64,000 nucleotides of DNA from Legionellaceae bacterium (GCA_029212505.1 JARGOS010000003.1:91910-155909), one strand, 5' to 3'; numbered from the stretch's first letter, positions 1 through 9,016 are shown. Notes: generated by a model not told the origin, from the letters alone. Numbers and translations: made by a program.

Positions 1-875
1 CACGTGCTTTTCTTATGGAGCATGGTTTTGCTGAAATTCGCACGCCAAAAATCGTGAAAGAAGGGGCCGAAGGTGGCGCCAATATATTTTCGTTTGATTA
101 TTTTGGTAAACAAGCGTTTTTAACGCAATCACCTCAGTTCTATAAAGAATTTTGTGTGGGTGTATTTGATCGCGTGTTTGAAATTGCGCCTGTCTTTCGA
201 GCTGAAAAACATCACACCAACCGTCATATTAACGAATATACGTCGATGGACTTAGAGCTTTCACACATCGATTCGTTCTATGATATTTTAAATTTAGAAG
301 CCAGCATGCTCAAATTTATGTTTGATTATGTAAAACAACATATGTCGCATGAGTTAGCACTGCTTGGGGTTGAGTTACCGGTGATTAAAACCATCCCAGT
401 TTTAAAGTTTTATGAAGTAAAGCAAATCGTCGAAGAAGTGTATAAGATTAAACCTAAAGATTCGTTTGATTTAGCACCGATTGAAGAGCTTAAAATTTCA
501 GAATATATCAAAGAAAAATATGATTCTGAATTTGTGTTTATTACGCATTATCCAACAGCTAAACGCCCATTTTATGCCAAAGACGATCCTGAGAATACAG
601 ATTTAACGTTGAGTTTTGATTTACTCTTCCGTGGCGTTGAAATCACATCAGGCGGTCAACGTATTCACGATCATGATGAGCTGATAGCGAAGATGCGATC
701 TAAAGATATGGATCCAAAAGATTTTGAATTTTTCTCGACAGCACATAAATACGGTTTGCCTCCACACGGTGGTTTAGGCATGGGCCTTGAGCGCTTAACG
801 CAAAAATTAATTGGTTTAGACAATATTAAATCAGCCACGATGTTCCCAAGGGACGCGGTTCGTTTGTCGCCTTAG
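1..875 (+). CDS. Aspartyl-tRNA synthetase, archaeal type (5' end outside window)
   Basis: This is the C-terminal catalytic part of a class IIb aminoacyl-tRNA synthetase that charges tRNA with aspartate. The frame is already open at base 3, so the true start lies upstream; the first internal ATG is at 15. Visible motifs are EGGANIF, QSPQ, the motif-2 loop FRAEKHHTNRH, the segment GVEITSGGQRIH, and the motif-3 end GLGMGLERL followed by FPRD. The order and wording match archaeal-type AspRS, and I see no bacterial GAD insertion domain. In bacteria this type is often non-discriminating (charging both tRNA-Asp and tRNA-Asn) and works with GatCAB; that role is inferred from the family. AsnRS is the main alternative, but the motif-2 loop fits AspRS better. 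Confidence 0.85.
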   Translation, partial: RAFLMEHGFAEIRTPKIVKEGAEGGANIFSFDYFGKQAFLTQSPQFYKEFCVGVFDRVFEIAPVFRAEKHHTNRHINEYTSMDLELSHIDSFYDILNLEASMLKFMFDYVKQHMSHELALLGVELPVIKTIPVLKFYEVKQIVEEVYKIKPKDSFDLAPIEELKISEYIKEKYDSEFVFITHYPTAKRPFYAKDDPENTDLTLSFDLLFRGVEITSGGQRIHDHDELIAKMRSKDMDPKDFEFFSTAHKYGLPPHGGLGMGLERLTQKLIGLDNIKSATMFPRDAVRLSP

Positions 876-962
876 AGTTTTTATATAAAATTAATTTAAT
901 ATTTGCTAAATATTTTCACAGTCAGGCCGATAATTAGGTTAACTAAAAAGGAGGACTGACTT

Positions 963-1520
963 GTGAATAAAAAAATAATGGTTGTACCACTGTGTATTTT
1001 GGCTGTTTCTTGTGCCTCGACAAACCGCTCGGTTCCTATTGTCGATGATGCGGGGCATACCCATTACACCATGGCGCATGATATGGACACCCGGGGTGCC
1101 CACGCATTCCCAGAAAAACGGCATGCAACGGGTCGAAAAGTCTTTATTTTCGATCCAAAAGCCACGGCCTGGGGTGCATACGATGCGCAAGGTAATTTGG
1201 TTAAAACCGGTGCCGCTTCCGGTGGTAAGTCTTATTGTGAAGACATAGGGCGTCCGTGTAAAACCGTGACAGGAACCTACCGTGTGTATTCAAAAAAAGG
1301 GGAGAACTGTACATCCAGTAAATACCCTATTGAAACCGGTGGTGGTGCTCGCATGCCGTATTGTATGCACTTCCACAAAGGCTACTCGATTCATGCTGCG
1401 TACGAAGTGCCTCGCTACAATGCCAGTCATGGTTGTGTTCGGGTCTTGCCCAGTGCCGCCAAATGGCTTAACGAGAACTTTATTAACGTAGGCACCACCG
1501 TGGTTGTGAAGCCTTACTAA
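963..1520 (+). CDS. L,D-transpeptidase (YkuD family) lipoprotein
   Basis: Predicted periplasmic peptidoglycan cross-linking or remodelling enzyme. The product has 185 residues. The N-terminus is a short lipoprotein signal with a lipobox ending LAVSC, so it is probably membrane anchored. The YkuD active site is visible as H144 (YSIHAAYE) and SHGCVRV with the catalytic Cys158, the canonical His-x(n)-S/THGC arrangement. The start is GTG 963, supported by a strong AAGGAGG at 948-954. It stands alone between the AspRS gene and a hairpin terminator. YkuD proteins can also attach lipoproteins or act as carboxypeptidases, so the exact substrate is not shown by the sequence. Confidence 0.85.
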   Translation: MNKKIMVVPLCILAVSCASTNRSVPIVDDAGHTHYTMAHDMDTRGAHAFPEKRHATGRKVFIFDPKATAWGAYDAQGNLVKTGAASGGKSYCEDIGRPCKTVTGTYRVYSKKGENCTSSKYPIETGGGARMPYCMHFHKGYSIHAAYEVPRYNASHGCVRVLPSAAKWLNENFINVGTTVVVKPY

Positions 1521-1538
1521 TATTAACCTAAATGCATT

Positions 1539-1566
1539 GCCCCATGCGTTTTCATGGGGCTTTATA
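1539..1566 (+). terminator. Rho-independent terminator after the L,D-transpeptidase gene
   Basis: An 8-bp perfect stem, GCCCCATG at 1539-1546 and CATGGGGC at 1553-1560, has a 6-nt loop and is followed by a short T-rich run (TTTATATT). It lies 19 nt after the upstream stop codon. Confidence 0.7.
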
Positions 1567-1581
1567 TTAAAGAGGTGACTT

Positions 1582-2202
1582 ATGGATAATAAAAAGAAAA
1601 AAGAATTATTGGTTAAAGAATTTAAGGGTATTCTCACCAAAGCTCAAGGAATTTGCAAAGCATACAACGATCAGTTTGATGCGTCGAATACAGAAGAAAA
1701 TTTTGTTCAGGTTCGTAGTCAACAGTTATCAGATTTGATTGAGAGTTTTATAAATTCTTTTGAAATACCTATAGAACAAGAAAAGCTTTCAGCTTTTCAA
1801 GATAAACTCAATATAATTTTTGAAAACTCAGAAGAGTATACTCAGGACATGACCGAGTCAGAATTAAAGCATCATATGAAAGACGTGGTGTCAGATAAGT
1901 CTTCCGTATTGGAGCGGATTCTGATGGATCTAACGCGTGTTGTGCGCCATGTTTTCGAAATATTGGGCAAAGTTTCTGGGTTTATGACATTACATAAAGA
2001 TAATCTGAATTTAGGTGAAACACGTTTCGCACTTCGAGTGACGGGGCATTCTCAATTTTTTCCTCGCCCTATGAAGTCGTTAATTGATGCACGATTTGCC
2101 TTGGATGATATTAGCACGAGGCTCAATGAGTGCATCGAGCAAAATAAGAAAAATGATGATGAAGAAGACGATGAGCTAAGTCGAGATAACCCCAGTGTTT
2201 AA
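1582..2202 (+). CDS. Hypothetical charged helical protein
   Basis: I do not recognise this 206-residue protein. It starts at an ATG 8 nt after AGAGGTG. It has no signal peptide or membrane segment and begins with a Lys-rich stretch (DNKKKKE). The body looks alpha-helical and charged, and it ends in a very acidic tail (KKNDDEEDDELSR). It sits alone between two hairpin terminators, so it is probably monocistronic. Function unknown; a cytoplasmic protein is the only inference I would make. Confidence 0.6.
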   Translation: MDNKKKKELLVKEFKGILTKAQGICKAYNDQFDASNTEENFVQVRSQQLSDLIESFINSFEIPIEQEKLSAFQDKLNIIFENSEEYTQDMTESELKHHMKDVVSDKSSVLERILMDLTRVVRHVFEILGKVSGFMTLHKDNLNLGETRFALRVTGHSQFFPRPMKSLIDARFALDDISTRLNECIEQNKKNDDEEDDELSRDNPSV

Positions 2203-2222
2203 TGCTTGGGCTTTGTGAACTC

Positions 2223-2254
2223 AAACCCCATGGCTTATCACATGGGGTTTTTTT
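2223..2254 (+). terminator. Rho-independent terminator
   Basis: A 10-bp perfect stem, AAACCCCATG (2223-2232) and CATGGGGTTT (2241-2250), has an 8-nt loop and runs into a T tract. It closes the transcript of the upstream hypothetical gene. Confidence 0.85.
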
Positions 2255-2292
2255 ATGTGTGTTTTAATTATAAATTAACGTAGAATAAATAA

Positions 2293-3612
2293 TTGCTCAG
2301 CAAGGTAGAACGTTCCAAGCACAGGGGTCGTGCAATGTTTACGCGTTATAACAAAATTCTGATTTTTTATGCTCTCGCGATACTTGTCGGTATGATGACA
2401 GGTCTGATTGGCGCGTGTTTTCAATTAGGTATACAGCAGCTTGGCGAGTTATTATCTCGTAGCACAGCAAACATCAGCCTAGCTATATTTCATATTATGA
2501 TTCCTATTATGTTTGTCTTGATGGCTTGGTTGCTGGTGAGGTATGTCGCACCGGAGGCGGCAGGCAGTGGCGTTCAAGAAATTGAAGGGGCTTTAATGCA
2601 CAAGCGCCCGGTGCGTTGGATGCGTGTGTTGCCGGTGAAATTTTTAGGAGGTATCTTATCGATTGCCAGCGGCATGGTGCTTGGGCGTGAAGGTCCAACC
2701 ATTCAAATGGGCGGTAACTTAGGTGAGGCGATAGGTTCCGGCGCCAAGTTAAGTCGAAAACGCCGTGATGCCCTGATTGCTTCGGGTGCGGGTGCTGGGC
2801 TTGCCACAGCATTCAATGCACCGCTTGCGGGTGTTTTGTTTGTGATGGAAGAGATGCGAGAAGCTTATCCACTTTCTTTTTTGCATTTTAAAACCGTAGC
2901 GCTTAGTTGTGTGGCCTCAACCTTCGTGTTGCAAGCCATCATGGGCGCTAAGCCTTCGATTGTGATGGAAGTTTTTGATGCACCAAGTTTAAGCTCACTC
3001 TGGATATTTTTGATTTTGGGCGTGCTGGTCGGGTTTGCTGGCATGGTGTTTAACCGTGTACTCACCGCCGTTTTGTCTTGGATGGACCACCAAATATTAT
3101 TTGTGCGCATGGCTTATGTTGCAGGGGTTGCAACAATCGTGAGTGTATTGATGGTGATGTGGCCTGATGCCGTGGGTGGAGGATATCATATTATTGCCCG
3201 TTCGCTAACGCTTACACCAGGACTCATCATGCTTTTAGCTTTGCTTCTTGTACGGTTTGTCATGACGATGCTTTGTTACGGAACCGGTGTTCCTGGCGGT
3301 ATTTTTGCACCCATGCTTGCGTTAGGAACCTTGTTAGGCCTGACGACAGCGGTGTTGTTTGAATATTGTTTGCCTGGTATAACAATTCATCCGGGCATGC
3401 TTGCGGTTGCCGGTATGGGTGCGCTTTTTTCTGCATCGGTACGGGCACCTGTTACGGGTATTATTTTAGTGGTTGAAATGACGCAGAATTATGCGCTCAT
3501 TTTACCGCTGATGGTGGCTTGTTTGACGGCAACAACCGTGGTTCAATTAGCCGGTGTTCCACCGGTTTATACGCAATTACTGCGACGTACGCTGCGTACT
3601 CAAAAAAACTAA
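2293..3612 (+). CDS. clcA: ClC-family H+/Cl- exchange transporter
   Basis: Multi-pass inner-membrane protein exchanging chloride for protons, associated in enterobacteria with acid resistance. Visible ClC signatures are GSGVQEIEGAL (normally GSGIP), the gating-glutamate motif GREGPT, GGIFAPMLALG, the internal proton glutamate in MEEMRE, and a C-terminal Tyr in PPVYTQLL. Both exchanger glutamates are present, which favours an antiporter over a channel. No CBS domains follow the membrane part, as in the E. coli protein. The longest frame starts at TTG 2293, but ATG 2335 (MFTRYNK) is also plausible and gives a more usual N-terminus; neither has a strong ribosome-binding site. The gene ends 22 nt before the next one. 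Confidence 0.9.
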   Translation: MLSKVERSKHRGRAMFTRYNKILIFYALAILVGMMTGLIGACFQLGIQQLGELLSRSTANISLAIFHIMIPIMFVLMAWLLVRYVAPEAAGSGVQEIEGALMHKRPVRWMRVLPVKFLGGILSIASGMVLGREGPTIQMGGNLGEAIGSGAKLSRKRRDALIASGAGAGLATAFNAPLAGVLFVMEEMREAYPLSFLHFKTVALSCVASTFVLQAIMGAKPSIVMEVFDAPSLSSLWIFLILGVLVGFAGMVFNRVLTAVLSWMDHQILFVRMAYVAGVATIVSVLMVMWPDAVGGGYHIIARSLTLTPGLIMLLALLLVRFVMTMLCYGTGVPGGIFAPMLALGTLLGLTTAVLFEYCLPGITIHPGMLAVAGMGALFSASVRAPVTGIILVVEMTQNYALILPLMVACLTATTVVQLAGVPPVYTQLLRRTLRTQKN

Positions 3613-3634
3613 GCTCTAAACGATTGGAGAAGAT

Positions 3635-4555
3635 GTGAAAGCGTTAGTATCTGAACAGCATAAAAAAAACGAATCAAAATCAACCCGTGAAAAGCCGCAC
3701 TATAAAGCAAGGCATGCTTTCTATTTAGCGTTTTTTTCAAAGAAACTCTACATTGATGTGGTTCGGCGCTGGCGTGGCTTGGGCATACTGTATTTTTTTA
3801 TGCTGTTTTCTGTGATAACCATACCGCATGCCATGCAGCTGATGTGGTCGTTAAATCAGGTGGTCGAAACAAACATTCTAACGCCGCTGAAGAGCTTGCC
3901 CGCGCTCTCGATTCGTTCGGGTAACGTCGTTTTTTCCGAGAAAATGCCTTATTTGATTAAAAATAATCAGGGTGAGGTGATTAGCATTATTGATACCGAA
4001 GGTCATATTAATCAGCTGCCTGAATCACGCTATCCTTTGGCCTCGATATTAGTCACGAAAGATGCGATGTATATGGACTTTAGGCTGTTGGATTTTTTAG
4101 ATAAGACGCACAAGCAAGCACCGGAAGATAAAGCCATCGTTTTGCCGTTAGAATCACTCGGTGATGATGATTTTTGGGCAACCTCGTGGCTTAAACAATT
4201 CCATGTCACCGCATTTAAAAACTTATTGATCTTCATGCTATATCCAACGGTTGTGGCGTTGAACGCCTCGGTGTTTATGACGATTTTATTATCGATGGTG
4301 CTGGTGGCTCAGTTGATGGCGCGTATTGCCTTTAAGGTAAAGCTTTCGTTTTTTGAATCATCACGTCTTTTATTTGTCGCTGCAACACCGCTGGCTGTGG
4401 TTTGCTCAATATTTGTTCTGTTTGACTGGTTTATTCCTGCGCCTATACCAGCTTTAGGCAAAGCGTTTGGGTATATCGCCTTGCTTACGTTATATTTTAG
4501 TTTTGGCGTATTGGCGTATCGACGCTCAAATCGTACGCTCGCTGTCATAAGATGA
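3635..4555 (+). CDS. DUF1189-type membrane protein
   Basis: A 306-residue membrane protein that I match to the DUF1189 family by its layout. It has a cytoplasmic basic N-terminus, one membrane segment (about 50-70), a roughly 115-residue extracytoplasmic domain (SIRSGNVVFSEKMPYLI onward), and three or more C-terminal membrane segments. The start is GTG 3635 after GGAGA at 3626-3630. The 3' end overlaps the following hydrolase gene by four bases (ATGA), so the two are translationally coupled. The molecular role of the family is unknown. Confidence 0.65.
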   Translation: MKALVSEQHKKNESKSTREKPHYKARHAFYLAFFSKKLYIDVVRRWRGLGILYFFMLFSVITIPHAMQLMWSLNQVVETNILTPLKSLPALSIRSGNVVFSEKMPYLIKNNQGEVISIIDTEGHINQLPESRYPLASILVTKDAMYMDFRLLDFLDKTHKQAPEDKAIVLPLESLGDDDFWATSWLKQFHVTAFKNLLIFMLYPTVVALNASVFMTILLSMVLVAQLMARIAFKVKLSFFESSRLLFVAATPLAVVCSIFVLFDWFIPAPIPALGKAFGYIALLTLYFSFGVLAYRRSNRTLAVIR

Positions 4556-5361
4556 GCCGATTAGTTAAACCTAAACTTCATTTTTCCCATGGGAATGGGT
4601 TTCCTTCGCCGTGTTATCGACAAATGCTCACAGCGCTTGAGCCTGATTTTGAGTGTTGTTATATCGATAAGGTTGGGCATACGCCTGAATTCCCTGTGTT
4701 AGATAACTGGGAGGCACTTACGGATGAAGTCATCGCAAGTGTACGCCGGCAGTCAGATGAGCCCGTGGTGGCTGTTGGTCACTCGTTGGGGGGTGTACTT
4801 AACCTGTTTGCAGCACTCAAAGCGCCTGAGTTATTTCAAGCGGTTATCTTACTCGACTCACCGTTGCTTAGTCGAATGAGGCAGCGGGGCGTCATGCTAT
4901 CTAAAAAATTGGGTTTCATAGATAACATTACGCCAGCACGCCGTACGCAAGCTCGGCGCCGTCATTGGCCCACACGTGAAGCCGCGTTTAAATACTTAAA
5001 GCGCCGCGAGCTTTTTAAACATGTGACGGATGCATGTTTATATGATTATATTGATTATGGTATGACACACGATGCGGCGGGTTATACGTTGCGTTTTGAT
5101 GTGGATATTGAATATCAAATTTATCGTACGATGCCACATTCTTTGGCCGCTTACCCGTCAAAGCTACACGTTCCCAGTGCTTTGATTTATGGTCAGGATA
5201 GCGATGTGATTCACGCTGCCGATCGGCGGCATATGCAACAGCGTTATGGCATTTCTTCGTTTGAAACAGCAGGAACACATATGTTCCCGCTTGAGCACCC
5301 AGAAGCGACAGCTAAACTTATTCTGAAAGTAATTCTTTTTTTACAAAAAACCAAGGCGTAA
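4552..5361 (+). CDS. Alpha/beta hydrolase
   Basis: A 269-residue cytoplasmic alpha/beta-hydrolase fold enzyme. The nucleophile elbow GHSLGG places the catalytic serine at residue 78. A later Asp in YGQDSDV and the His in GTHMFPLEHP complete a plausible triad. The N-terminal FSHGNGFP matches the HGxP oxyanion region. It is translationally coupled to the upstream DUF1189 gene. Its last 44 bases overlap the end of the convergent permease gene. The substrate cannot be told; esterase or lipase activity is the family default. Confidence 0.8.
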   Translation: MSRLVKPKLHFSHGNGFPSPCYRQMLTALEPDFECCYIDKVGHTPEFPVLDNWEALTDEVIASVRRQSDEPVVAVGHSLGGVLNLFAALKAPELFQAVILLDSPLLSRMRQRGVMLSKKLGFIDNITPARRTQARRRHWPTREAAFKYLKRRELFKHVTDACLYDYIDYGMTHDAAGYTLRFDVDIEYQIYRTMPHSLAAYPSKLHVPSALIYGQDSDVIHAADRRHMQQRYGISSFETAGTHMFPLEHPEATAKLILKVILFLQKTKA

Positions 5362-6700
5362 TCGAGAAGAACAATAAGCCGCCGATTAAACATGCTTCAA
5401 ATAGCGCGATATTATGAATTTCGATTTGCGTAGGTGGTACAAACCCAATAAGAATCGTTATAGCGCAGCAAATAATTCCTGTGCCTGCAACAAGCCATAC
5501 GCCTAGCATGCCTCCAGGGATGCGGTAAGCTCCGCGTTGATTGGGTTTACTGTAACGAAGTTTGATGACGGCCGCAAACATCAAGACATAAACCAACAGG
5601 GCCATTTGTGCACACATAGCACTCAGCATCCAGTACGCGGCATTGATTGTTTTAAACAACACAAAAATACTGGTTAAGCATGTAAAGATTATGGCTTGAG
5701 TAATCAAAATCGTTGTGGGGGTGCCATGCTTGTTGGTTGACGTGAATGTTTTGGGAATGCAACCATCACGCGCGGCAACGAGCAGGCCTTTGGTTGGGCC
5801 AATAATCCAGGCCGAAATGCCACTGATGGCACCCAGTACGATTAATACAGCAACAATCGGTGTTAACCAAGCTAAATGATAAGCTTCAAAAAACAGGGCA
5901 TAGGCATCAATCAGTCCCGAGACCATGCTTAAAGATTCACTGGGTATCACCATGATGATCGCGAGCGAACCAAACACGAGGGTAAAGAAAATAATCAGCG
6001 TAGAGTAGAGTAAAGCACGCGGATAATCGCGTTGCGGGCGCTTCACTTCTTCGGCATGAACGGCAGACATTTCCATGCCTAACAAACCAAAAAGCACTGC
6101 GGAAAAAAGCGATAAATTACCGAAGCTTGTAAAGTCAGGTAGCCAGCTTGTTGTGATATCGGTTGCGAGCGGTCGACCTTGAAAAAACCAAACCAGACCC
6201 AAGCATGCAATCACAAACATCGGAAGAATGGTGCCAAAACAGGCGCCAAGCATACTCACAAGCCCCGAAATTCTCATACCAAAACAATTGAGTAACGTAA
6301 AAATCCAAAATAATCCAATCATGGTTGTGAGTAAATAGAGTTTATGATTAGCTAGATTAGGATCAAATAAATAAGCAAGCGTTGCAACCACAAAAGCCAT
6401 GATGGTCGGATACCAAACAACGTTATAAACCCACTGAAGCCAAATGGTCATGAAGGCCGTACGTCGTCCAAACGCTTCACGCACCCAAATATAAATACCC
6501 CCGGTGGTGGGGTAGGCGGTGGCAAGTTCTGCTGCAACCAGCGCAACCGGAATAAAAAACACAATGGCAGCAAACGCATAATACGTGACAAGGGAGAATC
6601 CAAGCTGAGCTGATATAGGCAATGTGCGCAAACTATCAACGGCAATCACGTTGATCATAACCAGTGAAAAAACACTCAGAACACGCTTAGGCGAAGACAC
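5318..6700 (-). CDS. APC-superfamily amino acid permease (GadC-like)
   Basis: A 460-residue protein with about twelve hydrophobic segments. The N-terminus (SLRTLPISAQLG, ELATAYPTTGGIYIW) matches the glutamate:GABA antiporter branch of the amino acid-polyamine-organocation superfamily. It would import or exchange amino acids across the inner membrane. The 3' end overlaps the convergent hydrolase gene by 44 bp, and upstream it diverges from pabB across a 114-bp gap that should hold both promoters. The substrate is not deducible; no decarboxylase gene lies beside it. Confidence 0.8.
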   Translation of the reverse strand: MSSPKRVLSVFSLVMINVIAVDSLRTLPISAQLGFSLVTYYAFAAIVFFIPVALVAAELATAYPTTGGIYIWVREAFGRRTAFMTIWLQWVYNVVWYPTIMAFVVATLAYLFDPNLANHKLYLLTTMIGLFWIFTLLNCFGMRISGLVSMLGACFGTILPMFVIACLGLVWFFQGRPLATDITTSWLPDFTSFGNLSLFSAVLFGLLGMEMSAVHAEEVKRPQRDYPRALLYSTLIIFFTLVFGSLAIIMVIPSESLSMVSGLIDAYALFFEAYHLAWLTPIVAVLIVLGAISGISAWIIGPTKGLLVAARDGCIPKTFTSTNKHGTPTTILITQAIIFTCLTSIFVLFKTINAAYWMLSAMCAQMALLVYVLMFAAVIKLRYSKPNQRGAYRIPGGMLGVWLVAGTGIICCAITILIGFVPPTQIEIHNIALFEACLIGGLLFFSITPWFFVKKELLSE

Positions 6701-6814
6701 GATTAATTCCTAGCAACACATAATAAAAGAAGCTCACAAATTATCAGATTGGGTATTTAAAAGCAATGGAGGCGTGCTAAACTCCGTGTTTCTTTTGCAG
6801 ATTATAGTATTAAG

Positions 6815-7963
6815 TTGAATGTGACTTCGCCTTATATTTTATTTGAAAATAGACGCTTGATAGGCACCCCTTACGCCGGTTTATTATTTTCTGAGCCATG
6901 TGATGAAGTGGTGTGCTGGCATGCCGCCCAACTTGATGAGCGTTTAGCGCGCGTGGATGAGCTTAGGCGCCAAGGCTATTATTTGGCTGGATATTTAAGC
7001 TATGAAGCGGGCTATGCACTACGCGGGCTTGCCGCGGAGCCTTATCGAAAAGAAAAGCATGCTTTTCCGTTATTACATTTTTTTGCGTTTAAATCACCTC
7101 AAAAATTAACGATGGAAGATATCAACCAGCAATTGGATGATGCTGATGTTTTAATTGACTCTATTAAGTTAAATATAAGCGCTGCCGCATACGGCAGGGC
7201 ATTTAACCAAATAAAAAAGCATATTAATCGAGGCGATACGTATCAAGTAAATTTAACAGCAAAATATAAATTTAATTTTGAAGGCCCCGTTCATGGATTA
7301 TATAAGCAGTTACGAGAGCGTCAGCGGGTGGCGTATTCAGCTTTAATGCGCATGCCGGGCTATGATATTTTATCGCTTTCACCCGAATTATTTTTTTCAA
7401 AAATGAACACCACCCTGCGCGCTAAACCCATGAAGGGCACCATGCCTCGTGCGGTTGATGCGGTAGATGATGCAGCAAATTATAATTTTTTAAAAACTGA
7501 TCCTAAATCTATGGCTGAAAACACCATGATTGTAGATTTGTTGCGTAATGATATTGCAGCGATATCAAAGCCTGGATCGGTGCATGTATCGCGATTATTA
7601 GAGGTTGAGAGCTTTGAAACTGTTCATCAAATGACGTCGTGCATTCAAAGCGAGGTTGAGCGAGAACTACCGTTTGCGACGATCATGCAGCATGTGTTTC
7701 CGTGTGGATCGATTACAGGCGCACCCAAACGACGCACCATGGAAATTATTCGTGATTTAGAATCTGAACCGCGGCATATTTATACCGGGGCAATTGGATA
7801 TATTACACCAGAAAATAACATGTGTTTTAACGTGCCGATTCGAACGCTGTTACTGCGTGACTCAAAAGGTGAGTTGGGCGTGGGGGGCGGTATTGTTCAC
7901 GATTCTACCGAACAAGCTGAGTTTGAAGAAATGAAGCTCAAAGCTCGGTTTTTTACATCATGA
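6815..7963 (+). CDS. pabB: Aminodeoxychorismate synthase component I
   Basis: Converts chorismate plus ammonia (from PabA) to 4-amino-4-deoxychorismate in folate synthesis. The chorismate-binding domain fills the C-terminal two thirds. The PMKGT motif carries Lys207, the residue that distinguishes aminodeoxychorismate synthase from anthranilate synthase. CGSITGAPK and YTGAIGY are further family signatures. Length 382 is somewhat shorter than E. coli PabB (about 450). The start is TTG 6815 or GTG 6821; neither has a good ribosome-binding site. It overlaps pabA by four bases (ATGA). Confidence 0.88.
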   Translation: MNVTSPYILFENRRLIGTPYAGLLFSEPCDEVVCWHAAQLDERLARVDELRRQGYYLAGYLSYEAGYALRGLAAEPYRKEKHAFPLLHFFAFKSPQKLTMEDINQQLDDADVLIDSIKLNISAAAYGRAFNQIKKHINRGDTYQVNLTAKYKFNFEGPVHGLYKQLRERQRVAYSALMRMPGYDILSLSPELFFSKMNTTLRAKPMKGTMPRAVDAVDDAANYNFLKTDPKSMAENTMIVDLLRNDIAAISKPGSVHVSRLLEVESFETVHQMTSCIQSEVERELPFATIMQHVFPCGSITGAPKRRTMEIIRDLESEPRHIYTGAIGYITPENNMCFNVPIRTLLLRDSKGELGVGGGIVHDSTEQAEFEEMKLKARFFTS

Positions 7964-8661
7964 GTGCGTATGGCTGGTTACTTGAGTTAGATAATACGCC
8001 AGAAATGAACGCGCCTGGTTTAGATAAATATCATACATTTGAGCATGAGCATGAACATGTGCTTTTAATCGATCATCATGATTCGTTTACTTATTTAATT
8101 AAATCTTATTTTGAGCAATTAGGCGCGTCCGTTACAGTCGTTCAATACACAGATACAGCTTTAGATGATCTGGATGCATGGAATCCTACGCGATTGGTTT
8201 TATCACCGGGGCCTGGTAGCCCTCGTGAAGTGTATACGACGCAACAGCTTATCTTGAAGCATTATAAACACTACCCGATGCTTGGGATCTGTTTAGGACA
8301 TCAGTGCATGATTGAAGCGTTTGGTGGGCGTATTATACAAGCGGGGGAGATTCACCACGGTAAGCAATCGGTGATAGAGCATGATGGACAGGGCTTATTT
8401 TTAGATTTACCGCGCTCGTTTTTAGCCACGCGTTATCATTCGTTAGTGATGGATGAGCATGCTTTACCGCATGATTGGAAGATGACGGCTTGGGCGTATG
8501 ATAAAGCAGGCTGTCGCGTGGTTATGGGGGTGGCGCATTGTCATTATCCTTTATTTGGTGTTCAGTACCATCCAGAGGCGATTTTGACTGAACATGGCAT
8601 GCAGGTGTTACGTAATTTTTTATTTAAAACGCCCGCGGACCAATCACAGCCTCTTCTATAG
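7960..8661 (+). CDS. pabA: Aminodeoxychorismate synthase component II (glutamine amidotransferase)
   Basis: Class I glutamine amidotransferase that supplies ammonia to PabB. The catalytic Cys111 lies in LGICLGHQ, and the His and Glu partners are in QYHPEAILTE. LSPGPGSP is the oxyanion/substrate loop. The conserved fold starts only around residue 34 (VLLIDHHDSFTY). About 33 extra N-terminal residues, including a His/Glu-rich stretch, precede it, which is unusual for PabA. It is coupled to pabB through ATGA. The same family includes TrpG, but the PabB partner decides the call. Confidence 0.85.
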   Translation: MSAYGWLLELDNTPEMNAPGLDKYHTFEHEHEHVLLIDHHDSFTYLIKSYFEQLGASVTVVQYTDTALDDLDAWNPTRLVLSPGPGSPREVYTTQQLILKHYKHYPMLGICLGHQCMIEAFGGRIIQAGEIHHGKQSVIEHDGQGLFLDLPRSFLATRYHSLVMDEHALPHDWKMTAWAYDKAGCRVVMGVAHCHYPLFGVQYHPEAILTEHGMQVLRNFLFKTPADQSQPLL

Positions 8662-8968
8662 GATTACCTAAGCTACACATGGGAGAAATCCCGCCGTTGT
8701 TACAGATAACAAAGCCTGTTTTGTCATCAATTTTAAATACGCCACCTTTCCACATACAACAACCTTCAAAGGCTTGCATGTTCATGACGGCACGACGCGT
8801 GCAATAACAACTAGAATAACGACCATTTTGACATACATAACGCCCAGCGGATGAGTCGCAATATTGAACACCACCCATGTCACCGCAGCATTGAGCACCG
8901 CATGCGGCTGAGGCTGTCATAGGAATCATAAGGCTTGCAACCAAGAACACCAAATTAAGCGATCGCAT
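8624..8968 (-). CDS. Small secreted cysteine-rich protein
   Basis: I do not recognise a named family. The 114-residue product has a clear signal peptide (hydrophobic core about residues 3-15, cleavage near TASA/A). The mature part is rich in cysteine, with motifs CGAQCCGD, CQNGRYSSCYC and GCCMWKGG, suggesting a disulfide-stabilised periplasmic or secreted protein. I prefer ATG 8968 over the longer TTG start at 8980 because it gives a clean signal peptide. The 3' end overlaps pabA by 38 bp on the opposite strand. Function unknown. Confidence 0.65.
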   Translation of the reverse strand: MRSLNLVFLVASLMIPMTASAACGAQCCGDMGGVQYCDSSAGRYVCQNGRYSSCYCTRRAVMNMQAFEGCCMWKGGVFKIDDKTGFVICNNGGISPMCSLGNPIEEAVIGPRAF

Positions 8969-9016
8969 GATCTTATCCAATAATAAACTAGAATTAGTTT
9001 AAGTATAGTTCATAAA

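Noticed and set aside
8985..9000. AAACTA-GAAT-TAGTTT dyad upstream of the Cys-rich gene
   Set aside because: Short AT-rich palindrome; likely chance in AT-rich intergenic DNA.
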